A stretch of 64,000 nt of DNA from Cryptomeria japonica (taxonomy: Eukaryota > Streptophyta > Pinopsida > Cupressales > Cupressaceae). Shown here piece by piece: positions 23,971 through 35,670 of the stretch; positions within the stretch are counted from its first letter, which is position 1, and every line of letters begins with the position of its first letter. Location of the stretch: contig NC_081408.1 of NCBI RefSeq assembly GCF_030272615.1, positions 768,029,330 through 768,093,329 of the forward strand. The letters are read 5' to 3'. The notes under the pieces are model-generated. The model worked only from the letters and a program-made list of their open reading frames with translations, ran no database searches and was not told where the DNA came from. The position numbers were made by a program, and so were the translations under genes.

Positions 23971-23982
23971 GCTTTGATACCA
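23971..23982 (-). promoter_or_regulatory. primer binding site of element A
   Basis: On the minus strand this is TGGTATCAAAGC, one base off the initiator-Met PBS. It lies three bases inside the 5' LTR end at 23986. Confidence 0.75.
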
Positions 23983-24385
23983 CTATGATGCAGAGGGTCT
24001 AAGAGGTCTCACAACAATCAAGGATTAGATTCTAGACCCCACCTCAATTTGATCATTGAATGCTCAACCAAGACTATAGCCTAGACAACGCTTCACATAG
24101 GCCTAATGAGACATCATAGCAAAGGGCACAAGCAGGACTTGGGGCAGGAGTTCCAACATGTCCTTTGACCTATTTGGACTCGGAGACACCAATCTCAACC
24201 TTGGTATCAAGCCCTGCTAGACCATCCAACACCAAATGCCCCCTATGGGCCTAGACTCTAGTAGCCCTGTTCCGAGACAAATTCCATCATATCTTTTGAT
24301 TTAATGACACAAGGGATGAAATGAAACCATTTTGAGATACCCTTTTGGAAGTTGTACAACATATGTGAAAACCAAGGTGGGGTAC

Positions 24386-27300
24386 TGTTGTGACGTTTTC
24401 ACACATCGCCCCATTGCAAATGGGGACCCATGTTTTTTGCTTTTTAGGGTTTGTTTTCTAGGTCTTTTAGGGTTTTGTTAGTTAGCCTTTGCATTTTTGA
24501 GTGCTGTCGGGGAGATCAATAGGATAGCAAGTCCTGCTTGAGTGAGGTCCTGATCCTGAAATTTGGCTAAGTCTGGAATGTCCTGATCCTGAAATTTGAC
24601 TAAGTCTGGAAACTGAGAAAACCTCCAAAAACTAGATTTTGCAATATAACTCCTGGAGGTCCGAAACCACTCTCAAACATCCTGAAAGTATATATGGAAT
24701 ATAACTTAAAGTATAAGAAAGAAGAAACATAGAAGGAAATGTCACGCTCTGAAAAAGCTTAGTGGAGTCATTCCTGACCTCGTTTGGACAAATTGAGACA
24801 TCAAAGGCATGAAGGAAGACGCAATCGATCCGTTGAAGATAATTTTCGAAGCTAGCAAGACACAAGTGAGCTTATAAATGCAAAATCGCTCCTGTCCCTC
24901 AGTCAGGGACCAGGGCGAAAATCATATTTTTATACATCTTGGTTATTAATTTATTTCATTTGTCTTGTGCAGGGTCGCCAGGAGATGTAGGTGAACACGA
25001 ATTAAAGGATTTGGAAGATTGTGAGACTCAAAAACGGCAAATTTTTGAAGTTTGAGGCCAAAACGCTCCTGTCCCTCAGTCAGGGACCAGGGCAAAGTGA
25101 CTTGCCTAGGTCATTTTGACCTCATTTTGATCAAACTAAAGCGTTAAGGACATAATGAAAGGTGAAATCAACATGTTGGAACGTCCAGACTTAGTCGTTT
25201 GCAACGAAAGGATGAACATTTGCCCTCAAGGACAAAAATCGCTCCTGTCCCTCACTGAAGGACCGGAGCTTGAAATCCAAAATTGCCTCGTCCTTGCAAG
25301 ATTTGAACGATTTTGCGATTTGAGAGGATCAAGGGAGGTACATTTTATCAGTTGAATATAACTTGAAAGTGCCATCATAAGGAAAATTGGCCCTAGAAGC
25401 AAAATCGCTCCTGTCCCTCTGCCAGGGACCAGGGCGAATTTCAGTGATAGCTCCCGTCCCTCTCTCAGGGGCCAAGGCGATTTTCTCCTAAGACAAATTT
25501 CCCACGAAGTTAAAACAAGTTCCATGTCAAAGGTGAGTGAAGGGGAACATAGCGGATCCATTGAAGACAAATTTGAAGGTTGGCAAAGCGCGAATAAGCT
25601 TGCAAATGAAAGTTCGCTCCTGTCCTTCAGTCAAGGACCAGGGCGAAATCTTGGTTATTTTGCCTTCCCTTCCGAATTTTGATGAATCCAGGCCAAGGTA
25701 CAAAGGGGCAATGATGTTTGGAACGCCTCGAAGGGAAAGTAAAGTGTCAAAGACCATGAAAAGTGATGAAATTGCCCAAGGAACAAAGGTTCGCTCCTGT
25801 CCCTCACCAAGGGACCAGGGCGATAATGATTTTAAGAGGCATTCATCTACAAAATTGAATGGATCAAGCTCAAGATTCCCAATGAAGATGCCAGTTTCAA
25901 CGTGAAGATGGAGGTTTTGAACGTAAAAAGCAAAAGAATCAAGACTAAAAGGATAGTTCGCTCCTGTCCCTCTCCTAGGGACCAGAGCGATGTGGTTTGT
26001 ACCCCTTACATCTTCCATGTTTGGCGCCAACATCATTTTCAAATTCCATTAAATGCTAAAGTTCGATAAAACTTGAAATATTCAATTAAAATTAGCATTC
26101 AAAAATGGCGCACAAGGCATTTAATTAATTGATTTTGCCTTTTAAAAATCGAAATAATTAATTATAAAGACATTTTTAATTAATTAATTAAAAAAAATAA
26201 TAATATAAAAGAGCGCTTGGGTTTTATTTTAAATATTTTGCAAAAGGTCGGCCTCCTTTTATTTCAAATTTTATTATTATTTACCTTATTTTAAAGGTCG
26301 GCCTATGGGAGATTAAGGAGATTAGCGCTTATATAAGGAGGGTACTTTCGAGCATTTCAAATCATCATTTAAACATTCATTTGCATGCGATTTGGAGAAG
26401 ACAAGGAGAAGGTGCGAAATTTCATCAAGGGGAGGGCGAACTTTGTTTGTGGTGGAGCGAATTTGCCATCATCACGTTGAAGACCCCAAGGGTGGTGGAA
26501 TTGACAAGGGAGACGCCTTTGCTAGAGGAAGATCACGTTGAATACTTCAAATTTCGATTTTGCCTAGGCGAATTTCCTTATTTTGCATCTTTTTAGAGTT
26601 AGCTCTCAAGTGAGGTATGGCGAAAACTTCTTTTGTCTAAATTTTGAATATTGGTCGTCCTAGCCTCAATCTTGAAATTTTGAATTTTGAAATTTTGAAT
26701 TTCCAGTAGCTCAATCATATTTAGGAAATGATAACTCAAAGACTTATCATGAAGTTTCCTAAAATTAATCTTTAATCTAATCTACGTTTATACATTGCAG
26801 AATCTATTACTAATTTTGAAATGTTGTGTAGGCATCAAATGGAGATCTCATCAAGGAAAATCAAGCTAGATCAAGGGCGGTCTCCACCGGGACGATCAAG
26901 CAAAGACAGGGGCGACCTCATCCAGTCTAGCATCGGCAAGGACGACCTTCTTTGGACTAACGTCATCAGGGGCGACCTCTTCCAATCCAGCGTTCCAAGG
27001 CGAGGTACATCATCATCCTGCACATCAAGGACAAAAGGAGTTAGAACAAGAGTTAATTAAAGATAGCCTCTCAACGACATCAAATTGAATATCTAGCAAG
27101 CTACAAGTGTCAGATGAGGTGGCATCCCAGTCATCACTCCTCCAGTCAGTGTGGTCCACCTCAGCATGTCCAAGATTCAATGTACCTAACTCATGGAAGG
27201 TGGCACAAACTTCGATGTACCTACCCCGGCTATTCATTGGTGGAATTTTCCAGAGAAGACATGTGTCCAAGCAATACAATTTTATCATTGGTCAAGCATT

Positions 27301-28282
27301 AAATGTTATGTAATGGTTGTAACAAACCCTAATTAGGGTTTTCATTGTTGAATCTTGGCCATTGATCTCGAATTGATCTAAGCCATCGAATTGTATTGAG
27401 GGCACTATATAAGCCCTGGCATTTCATTTTGTAGAGGCAGTTAGGAAGGAGTTGAAAGCGGTTAGAAGACAAATAGAGAGTAGTTAGCTAGTTGATAGAA
27501 TAGTAATTAGAGTAGAGTAGAGAGAGAAGGCAAAGATTGTTGCCAAGAGGTTGTTGTAAAAGACTTGTAACTTCATTGAAGAAATGGTGAAATTTATGGG
27601 TCGATTCGACAATTTGCATGGTCTTTATACTTCTCATATTTGATTTCATGTTATTAGATGAGTGGAAGAAATGTGCTTGATTGATGGTGAAATTCGTATA
27701 TCCATACTACTAGCAGTTTGTTGATTGCAGACTTGCCTTGCGTAGTCAACTGGAATCATTCAGCTTAAGCTTAACTTCAATTGTCGCTTCTTCATCGATA
27801 TGCATCAACCTGATGGTGTCTATGCCTGCAGTGATGATTTGAACATCATAAAGCTTCCCTTCGAAGATCGCACTGGCCTTGTGGAGATGGTCCTGCGATG
27901 TCAAAACAAGACCTAGTTAGAGTTTCATCAAAGATCAATCATTGCTCCTACATTCGTAGTATTAGGATTAGATCCTCTCTTCGCCCTCATCCTTTTTCCA
28001 TTTTTTCCAAATCTAAGCTAGCAAGAGCCTGTGTTCCAGCAATATTCAAAGCAAATCAGAAGTTCAGGCATCAAATGTAAGTCCCCTTGTGATTCCAGCA
28101 AATCACATCATACCACAAAGAGCTTATCCACACGTAGAGACCCTACATACAAGAACCTTGAAGTTTCTCCGATTGATCCTTTTCGCGATATCTTCAGCAT
28201 TCGGAAACTTTATTCAAGAGAGGATAAGGTACCCTTGGGTATTTTATTCTGTGTTAGGCTGTGTACAAAATACACGTCAACA
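24386..28282 (-). mobile_element. single long LTR-like unit G1 (3.9 kb)
   Basis: The unit starts TGTTGTGACG and ends CGTCAACA, and is flanked by a perfect 5-bp duplication GGTAC (24381-24385 and 28283-28287), so it was placed by a retroviral-type integrase. Read on the minus strand it begins TGTTGACGTG; a TATA box (reverse of CTATATAAG, near 27403) lies about 0.9 kb in. No PBS, PPT, internal LTR pair or gag/pol motif is seen. It is therefore a solo LTR with a very long R-U5 or a non-autonomous element without coding capacity. Related copies are 29742-34018 and 54628-55682. Most of its right half holds the stem-loop array. Confidence 0.75.
24886..25990. repeat. array of eight stem-loop repeats in G1
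   Basis: Eight copies of a roughly 31-bp motif, CGCTCCTGTCCCT-loop-AGGGACCAGGGCG, lie at about 24886, 25064, 25229, 25401, 25448, 25612, 25790 and 25953. Most are spaced 160-180 bp apart. Each core is a perfect or near-perfect inverted repeat (GTCCCTcagtcAGGGAC). In the copy near 25612 both arms change together (GTCCTT/AAGGAC), preserving pairing. The DNA between copies is poorly conserved. Confidence 0.85.
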
Positions 28283-29332
28283 GGTACTTTGGACCAAGGT
28301 GCTCAAAATCAGACTATTACAGTCCTACAAAAGCCTAATTAGGCCTCCAACAACACTACAACCACCTCTTAGACTCTCCACTGCCCTGCACAATCAATTT
28401 GGATGGTAAGGGGATGTCAAAAGTGAAAGCATTTCATAGGTTTCAAAGTCTCCTTGGCTGTTTTGATACCCAAATCAACAACAAGTCACTCAACCTTGTT
28501 AAACCGGCCCAATACATGGAGATATTAGGCCTTCAATTGCTCAAAACCCCACTTGAACTCCTCCTCTGCAAAAATGGTTCAAAACCCACTTGGATCACCC
28601 TCATACCCATCATTCCACCAAGTCTTGAGTCAAGCCGTTAGTGGAATGAGTGGATATGCATGATTCTTGATAAAACCCTCCAAACCTAGGGTTTTAGACC
28701 AGTCTGGACAAAATCGCTTGTAGAATGCACAAAACCCAATGAAATCAATCCTAACCGGTGCCAAATGAAAGGTAACTCAGAGTCCTTTCCAACAAGTCCA
28801 GCCTTGAGTTCTAATTCATCCGAAATAGAGAGTTATGAGACAAAGTGCAGCGTTTTTTTGGAAATTGCTGAGAAAATGATCATAAATTGCCTTCAAACTT
28901 GGAGTTCTCCGGTACAAAATCATCAATCAACCCCTTCCAAACATCTGAGTGGTCTATAAATACTCTAGACTCAACGGCTATAACCACCATTTGAATTGGT
29001 TAGCCGTAAAACCACCTTTTGAGTGCTAAGTGTCTTGACAACGTTGAAAAGTTGTCAAGCAACTTTTACAAAAATTGCACAATTTGCATTTTTGACACCA
29101 ATGACCCCTAAGAACTTTGAAGACATCTCAAATAGGGCATATAAACACCAAATACATCAGAGATACCCCCATACCACACTTTGGGAGGCATTGACCTAGT
29201 TTGACCAAGATACCCCTATTTGAGTACATTCAACAAATTGGCACCAAGGCCTTACAAAATGAGACAAAAGGACTCCAAAAGTTTGAAGATGGTCCTTGAA
29301 ACCTTATTACATCCAAGATTCCAAAATTAACA

Positions 29333-29741
29333 ACAAAACATGAAACCAAGAACAAACACCCTGAATAGGTCCCATGGACCCAACTGTGCCCCTGCACCAA
29401 TTATGAGGATTGGTGTCTCCAGTAGGTTGGTGCCTATGAAACTTTGAAGAGAGTTTTATATAAGCAATATTTTGTTTTGGTTTTCTCTCATAAGGGTTTC
29501 CATGTAAATCGTGTGTTCTTTTTTGTGTTGCATAATTGTTAGATCTTATGTGAATGATATTGTGCAATTGATATACTTATGGTATTAAGTTTGAAAAAGT
29601 AGAAAATAGTCTTATACTGGTTTACCCCCATTGTCAATATGAGCTTGTGGTCATCATACCTGTTGTAACTTGTTAATGAGCTTGTTCTACTATTGTTAAT
29701 ATGGTAGTTGTAACTTTAATGTGATTGTAGTTGCTGCTGCT
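29333..29741 (+). repeat. copia LTR continuation, with short tandem tail
   Basis: The stretch contains a phrase typical of copia U5 (GTTTTCTCTCATAAGGGTTT, 29482-29501). It ends near 29656 with a sequence matching window positions 1-20, so it is probably the missing right part of the 3' LTR begun at 1672. After it, a roughly 50-bp phrase rich in TTAATATGGTAGTT occurs just before G2 (29665-29721) and again just after it (34022-34079): a tandem repeat split by G2. Confidence 0.45.
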
Positions 29742-31334
29742 TGTTGATGTGTTTTTTATGCACTTTATACACAATAAAATACTAAGTATTTTATCCTCTC
29801 TTGAACAAAATCCTCTCGAATGCTAATCTATGTGATCATACAAGGTACTCCAAGGTTTCTACTATCAGGTCTTGACGTGTGGATAACTCAATGGTTTGAT
29901 GTGATATTGCTGGAATCACAAGGGGGACTTACGTTGAACATGAATGTTGCTGGAACATGAAGACTTACTTAACTTGGAAATCAAATAGCAAAGGAGTTAA
30001 GGGTTAAGAAAACTAATCTAATCCTAAGAATGTAGGAACTAATTGTTGATTAGGTGTGACCAAACCGAGCTTTGTTTCGCCATCAAGGAATAACTACACA
30101 AAACTGGTGCAATCTCCTAAGGATAAATGAATGATTTTCATATCACCAATGCACATCAACCACATGAATAATGAGCATGAAGTAATAGAAGTTAAGCTTT
30201 CACGCAAGTTTAGTCGACTATGCATTGCAATTTTCAATCAAAAAATTACAAGTAGTATGAACTATGAACATTAGGTATGCCATTCATCAACAATTATATC
30301 TTCCATTTATCTAACTGACTTTAAAGCAAATGAGAAGTAGAGACATGCAACATGTTGAATTAACATAGAGAATTCACCATAATTTCAATGAAAACAATAT
30401 GTCTCTTACAACAAGATCTTGGCAACAATCTTTGCCTTCTCCTATTTTAACTTCTACTCTAACTTCTAATTCCTAATTGTTGTCTATTCTCTTGTACTCA
30501 CTATTAACCTTTACAAATGAGAGCACCGAGCCTTATATAAATGTCTCTTTACATTTTGAAGGCTCAGATTGATTCTTGAACCAATGGTTGAGATTACATA
30601 ATGAAAACCCTAATTAGGGTTAGTTACAATAACTCCGTTGCGGCCAATGAGAAAATTACAATTATTTGAAGATATGTATTACATTAAATGTGAACCAATA
30701 GAAGATGAAGTTAGGTATCTAGAACTTTGTGTCTTTATGGGATCCATAAGATTCATTGTATCTAGACACTTCGACTTGGGGCCCTTTGATTGGATGAATG
30801 ATGATTGGGATGCCACCTCAACTTGCCTTGTAGACATGATTAACTTGCCTTGCTCCACTGAATCTTTCACTTTGAAGTCCTTGTAGGGCTATGTCTCCAT
30901 CCATTTCCTTGCATGAGCATGTTGAGTCCTTCATCTTGCATGCTCCATACACCACATTGCTTACATCCAACCTGAAAAAGACAAAGAAACATTTAAATCT
31001 TGATTATGAACGAAACCTTAAGTAAGCAAAATGCAAGATAATTCACAAAACTCGCTTCTTGAAACCCTTCAAAAATCTGGATGTTGTCTTCTTAAACTTT
31101 TTAGAAATGATGTTCCAGATCTGAAAGCACTTGAAAAGGTGAAGAGACACACTCAGATCTGCTTTTAAAACTCTGATTTATTTTTTCCAATTATGACCTC
31201 CTTTGCTCCAGATCTGATTTAATCAAAATTTGCTATCTCCTTTATCCTTGGATCTGTTTTTCATGTTCTGAATTCCTTATGCTGGTTTTGGCTTTGAATA
31301 TATTCTCCTTCTTGTGTGAATTTGTTATATCTCT

Positions 31335-32115
31335 CTTGGACCTTCGGTGGAGATTTGATATGTATAGGGACTATTTTGTGCTTATGAAAATTCATTTTCC
31401 TTTGCAAGTTTTATCTCCAAGTGGAAATTTGATAGGCATAGGGACAAAATTAGTCTTTATGAAATTCATTCAAATCTTAGCACACTTTTCACTTAGTGGA
31501 GATTCGATAGGGATAGGGACAATTTAGTCCCTATGAATTTTGCTCAATGCTTGCTAGGTAATTTGTGTGGTGGAAATTCGACTTGTATAGGGACTTTTTA
31601 TCCTCATTTTTAAGCTTGGAGCAGAAAATTGATGTGTATAGGGACAAATTTGATCCCTATTTTTGTTGCAACCCCCTTTAGGAAATTTGTTCTTCATGCT
31701 GTGAGTGGAAAATCGAATCCCATAGGGACTTTTTGATCCCTATTTTTGTCCTTATGAAATTGCTTGTTATCTTTTCAAATTTGACATTGAGGGGGAATTC
31801 GATCTTCATTGGGACAAATTAGTCCCTAACTTTGTCCCTATGGAAATTCCATTTGGATCTTGTTCATACAATGATGGAGAATCGATCTCTATAGGGACAA
31901 ATTAGTCCCTACGAATTTGCTTATAGTGGAAGTTCAATTTCCATAAGAACTTTTTGATCCTTAGATTTCTTCCTTGCCCAAATTGTTCAAATTTGCATTG
32001 CTTGTTCATGTCCAAGGTGGGAAATTCGATTTCCATAGGGATTAAATGGATTTTTATCATCATTCTTTACTTCAAATCTCAGGAATCGAGATTCTATCTC
32101 CATAGGGATTTTTCA
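31335..32115. repeat. array of stem-loop repeats in G2
   Basis: About ten units around ATAGGGACAAATTAGTCCCTAT follow a phrase like GTGGAGATTCGAT, spaced 60-90 bp apart. Examples are near 31434, 31511, 31634, 31722, 31815 and 31890. Many cores are inverted repeats with arms AGGGAC and GTCCCT; others have lost one arm. The array lies in the same part of the unit as the G1 array, but the sequence around the arms is different and AT-rich instead of GC-rich. Confidence 0.78.
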
Positions 32116-32429
32116 CCTGTTCATCACAAAATTTACATTAGCTTGCAAACACTCGAACAACTTAGCATTCTAGATGACTTCCTTGCAATTTGACAGCTTT
32201 TTTGCATTCTTTGACAACATTTCTTGCTTCATGACAACTTCAACAATATTAGCTAGCTTGATCTTGATACGACACCCTCTCATAAGTTGAAAGATGCCGA
32301 ATGGGTATGAGCTCAAACTAATAGGTTTGTTGCACCGAGAATCTTTCACCAGTGAGATTGTTTTTTTGGAGTTTTTGATAATTTGAAGATTTTTATGGTT
32401 TTTTGAGAGTTTTTGAATGATGCACCATA

Positions 32430-33893
32430 GAAACAATACAAATAAAAAACTAAATTAATTCCGAAAATTGAAAATCAGAACTCTGATTTTTATTACAGCA
32501 ATGCAATTTGACAAAGAATTACAATTTATTTTGCTCAAGGTGCAAATTTGCATACCAAGAGTCTTGAGCTTGCCTGGTTGAGCCTCCTTATTTGACTGGA
32601 ATTCAATACATGCTGATAGAGGAGCTCCCAAAGTGTGGTATTAGCTCCAAAAGACTTTATTGACTCTAAAATGAATTACCAAAAACAATTGAAGAGGAAT
32701 TGTCCAGACCCAGATGGAATTCTAACTCCTTGCCAGGCGTGGCCCTCTAGGAATGAAGAATTTCCTTGTCTTATTGAATATGCTGATCACATATGACCTT
32801 ATTTCTCCAAAATAACTTCTTATTTGCTGATCCTAATTGCGAACAATGAATTTTAGTGCAATTGGCTGAGTTAAAACCCTTGTAATTATTTTCTACAAAC
32901 TCCAGGCAAGAATTCGATGTATGGTTCAATTGGGAATGGTACGATCTGCTGGAATAATGTCTGAATTGCTGATAAAATCATCCAAATATGCTTAGACCTG
33001 ATGTAAAAGCCCTGTAATTGCTGTCTAACCCTGCAAGCTTCTGATTTTTGGCCCCCAATGGCTTGAAATGAAGTTCTTTGTGTGTCCAAATGCTGAATTA
33101 GTGAAAGGGGCTACGTCCTGTCACCAAAAGATGGAGGTTTTCGTCTCCAATCTGCTCTCAGATCTCTGTCAACCAAGTTGCAGACCTGCTGATGAAAAGT
33201 AATCTCCAAAAAATGAATAATAATGAATGCCAAAATTCTTCCCGTGAAGCTTCTTTTCTTTTCAAATTCCCGCGCCCAAGTTAGGGCTCCAAGATTCTAT
33301 GATTCTAAGTAGAATATTCCTCCAATTGGGTGCTCAGCTTGAGGGTTCCATTATCATGAATTGGGGCCATTATTAAATTAAAGTTTATTCTTTAATTATG
33401 TCTAGAAAAAGGAGCTCTAGGGGTCAACTTATAATTCTCCTTTAACTTTTGTTAATCCCCTTTGAATAAAGTTACTTTATAAACATCTTTTATAAAGTCA
33501 CTTTAATGTATTATTACCACTTAAGGTAAAAGTAACTTTATAATATAATATTAGCATTAGTTCATCCTCTTTATAAAGTCACTTTATAAATTATTTCCAA
33601 TTTTAGAAAAAGTGACTTATAATGTAATATTATAAAGTTTACACCTTATAAGCTTACCGAGGCCAAATAAATGACTAAGTCCAGGCCCCCTTGGTTAGCC
33701 AATCATCTCCTAGCCTCTGATTTTGTCTGCGGAGATAGCTAAAGTGACATTTCATAATATTATTTTACCCTCTTTTTTTTTAATAATTAAATCAATTAAT
33801 AATAAGTCATCCTTCTAAATAATATTTATTTTGGACAGCTTAATAAGAATTAATTTAATAAATTGTCACTTTTTAAAAATTGGGGACATTACA
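32430..33893 (-). repeat. LTR of the TGTAATGTCCCC family inside G2
   Basis: The right end reads GGGGACATTACA at 33882-33893, the reverse complement of a family terminus also seen at 44724, 40929 and about 54275. The preceding 450 bp carry several copies of AAAGTCACTTTATAA, as in the other members. I could not fix the left end; 32430 is an estimate from sequence character. It is probably a solo LTR in minus orientation. Confidence 0.45.
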
Positions 33894-34018
33894 TAAGAAA
33901 AGGTTAAAACCAAGAAATTATTGCCAAGCTAAGGCAATCTAAGCAAAACATCTACCTAAAAAGTGAAAAAGTGGGGATCCCCATTTGCAATGGGACAATG
34001 TATGAAAACATCACAACA

Positions 34019-34520
34019 TTGCTCATTAACAAGCTTGTCATATTATCATTAATATGGTAGTTTTAACTTTAAGTGGTAGTTGTCTAGAGTTCTCTCTCCA
34101 TGAGAGGCAAGCCTTTTTTTTTCTCATCTTGTTCTTTTTCTTATAGTAACATTGATACTAGAGCTAGGTTTGGTTTTGAAGAAAGAAATTGGGAAGAAGT
34201 CATAAGGTCATAACTATGACATGATAGGTGAGATGGTAAAAAATTGTAGGTTGTGGGCAAAAAATTAATAAAAATTGTGACCAAATGCATTAATCATAAG
34301 CAAAATATGTCAAACCCTAGTATGAATTGGAGCATAAAATTGTGATTCTTCAGTAAAAAATCATGTAAAAGTTTGAGGTTCTCTATTTTTGATCATGGGA
34401 AAAGAAAAAAGCACGAATTCCTTGTCAAAATCCATTTCATTGGGGCTAGGAAAGTTTGAAGTTGTGAAGGTCGCCAATTGCCATTTTTTCAATCACAATA
34501 GATAGATCATGAATAATGAA
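34019..34520 (+). other. decayed copia LTR end and leader
   Basis: This continues the split tandem repeat left of G2. Near 34149 the sequence TTGATACTAGAGC is a decayed likeness of the initiator-Met PBS, so an LTR end probably lies just before it. No open reading frame follows. The rest, to the solo LTR at 34526, is unassigned AT-rich sequence. Confidence 0.35.
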
Positions 34521-34525
34521 GGAAG

Positions 34526-35665
34526 TGTTGGAATCAATGAACACTGAGAGGGGAGGGTGAATCGGTGTTCTGCAATTAACAAGTTTATCAAACTGATTCT
34601 TAAACCACCGGATGTATAAGAATGAAAGTAAAGTGCAAAAACATAAAGCAATCAACCATAAAACCATAGCACCGGAGTTTTTACGTGGAAACTTGGAAAG
34701 GGAAAAACCACGGTGGGATTGAGACCCACAATATTATTATACTTTGATAAGGAGTATGATAATATTACAAAAGGGGAATGCACTTGCATTTAGGCACACT
34801 GCCTAGATCTCATTGCTCAATTACATAAGAGGGCTACAACCTTGGAGGACTCACTCTCCTACAAATGAGTTATAAAAGCAATTACAATGTCTGAACTGAT
34901 GTATAGCATCTATCTATGCCAAAAACCAGTTCTGGTTGAGCACAATCTGACTGTCTTTCTCTGCATTGTCAATCTGCTCTGTTCTGCTGCACATTCATGT
35001 ACCGGAGCACCAAATCTGCTCACCGATGCTCATACACTTTTCACACATCATTGTTCACACATTTCACACCCAGAATGATCAACTGAATTGGCATTATATA
35101 TCTGCACCACCTAATAAGATCTCCAATAAGTGGGCTTCACAATATTGCATAATATGAAACGTGTACCAACTAGTCGGCTCAATGTGCCCACAAATCCATA
35201 TGTGGACCTAAAAGAATTGATCAAATTCATTACACGTGTCAGCACAATCACCTCGAACTCATAACCAATCATCGAAATTATCCCAAGAATTTCGGATCAC
35301 ACGTTACATCACTGTTCAACACAATAGCTCTGCCCTTCCTAAATTACCGGATACCAGACCTTCAATCTCACACATGAATCAACACGGGAGATCAGGAATG
35401 CGAAGTAAGCTACCTCGAACCTCAAATCAATTGCCTCTATCACTGCAACCAAAATTATAGAACCAAAAATGAGTTATGCTTGTTGTATCTACACTCTGTG
35501 TTCAACCTTCCAGACTTAAGCATAAGAACAATACAACTTCTCAAGCTTCTGGTAACTCAAATCTGCATATACCGGATAGGAATTCTAGACTGAGTTGCCA
35601 TCATTGACAACCCCTAAGCATCCTCCATGCATCAATCATCATCGGTATAGTGTCTCTTGCCAATA
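34526..35665 (-). repeat. solo copia LTR
   Basis: The block is flanked by the perfect 5-bp duplication GGAAG (34521-34525 and 35666-35670). The left end is TGTTGGAATC. The right end is CCAATA, with the terminal CA mutated to TA. Read on the minus strand it holds the common copia U5 phrase beginning near 34715 (CCCACCGTGGTTTTTCCC). No internal region or second LTR is present, so it is the product of LTR-LTR recombination. Confidence 0.82.
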
Positions 35666-35670
35666 GGAAG

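Larger units (their letters stand above)
2029..29332 (-). mobile_element. Ty3/gypsy element A, nested host of B and G1
   Basis: A chromovirus-like gypsy element lies on the minus strand. Its own parts are the integrase end (2033-3364), RT/RNase H and protease (20888-22773), gag (22789-23903), a tRNA-Met PBS (23971-23982) and a 5' LTR (23986 to about 29332, minus G1). Element B (3370-20882) interrupts it. Across the B gap the RNase H/integrase reading frame rejoins cleanly when one copy of AAGGT is removed. No 3' LTR is seen at the left end, so A is truncated there. It has many frameshifts and stops and is not autonomous. Confidence 0.7.
23986..29332 (-). repeat. 5' LTR of element A, interrupted by G1
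   Basis: The LTR proper is 23986-24385 plus 28288 to about 29332, roughly 1.45 kb. Its minus-strand start would be TGTTAATTTTGGAATCTTGG at 29332 and its end CATCA at 23986, next to the PBS. A TATA-like sequence (TATTTATAG, minus strand, near 28960) sits about 370 bp from the start, a plausible promoter. The right limit rests only on the TG start and the change of sequence character, since no second LTR is available for comparison. Confidence 0.6.
29742..34018 (+). mobile_element. single long LTR-like unit G2, with nested LTR
   Basis: This begins TGTTGATGTG and ends CATCACAACA, the same ends as G1 in the opposite orientation. The flanks CTGCT (29737-29741) and TTGCT (34019-34023) are a 5-bp duplication with one mismatch. 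Similarity to G1 is clear over the first 1.1 kb, including AATCACAAGGGGGACTTACG, the CCCTAATTAGGG palindrome near 30608 and a TATA box (TTATATAAA, near 30533). The end also matches (CCCATTTGCAATGGG-type palindrome near 33978). No coding domain is seen. A TGTAATGTCCCC-type LTR is nested near its right end. Confidence 0.72.

Noticed and set aside
29307-29567. Minus-strand ORF of 86 codons
   Set aside because: It falls in LTR sequence at a nest junction and has no recognisable motif.
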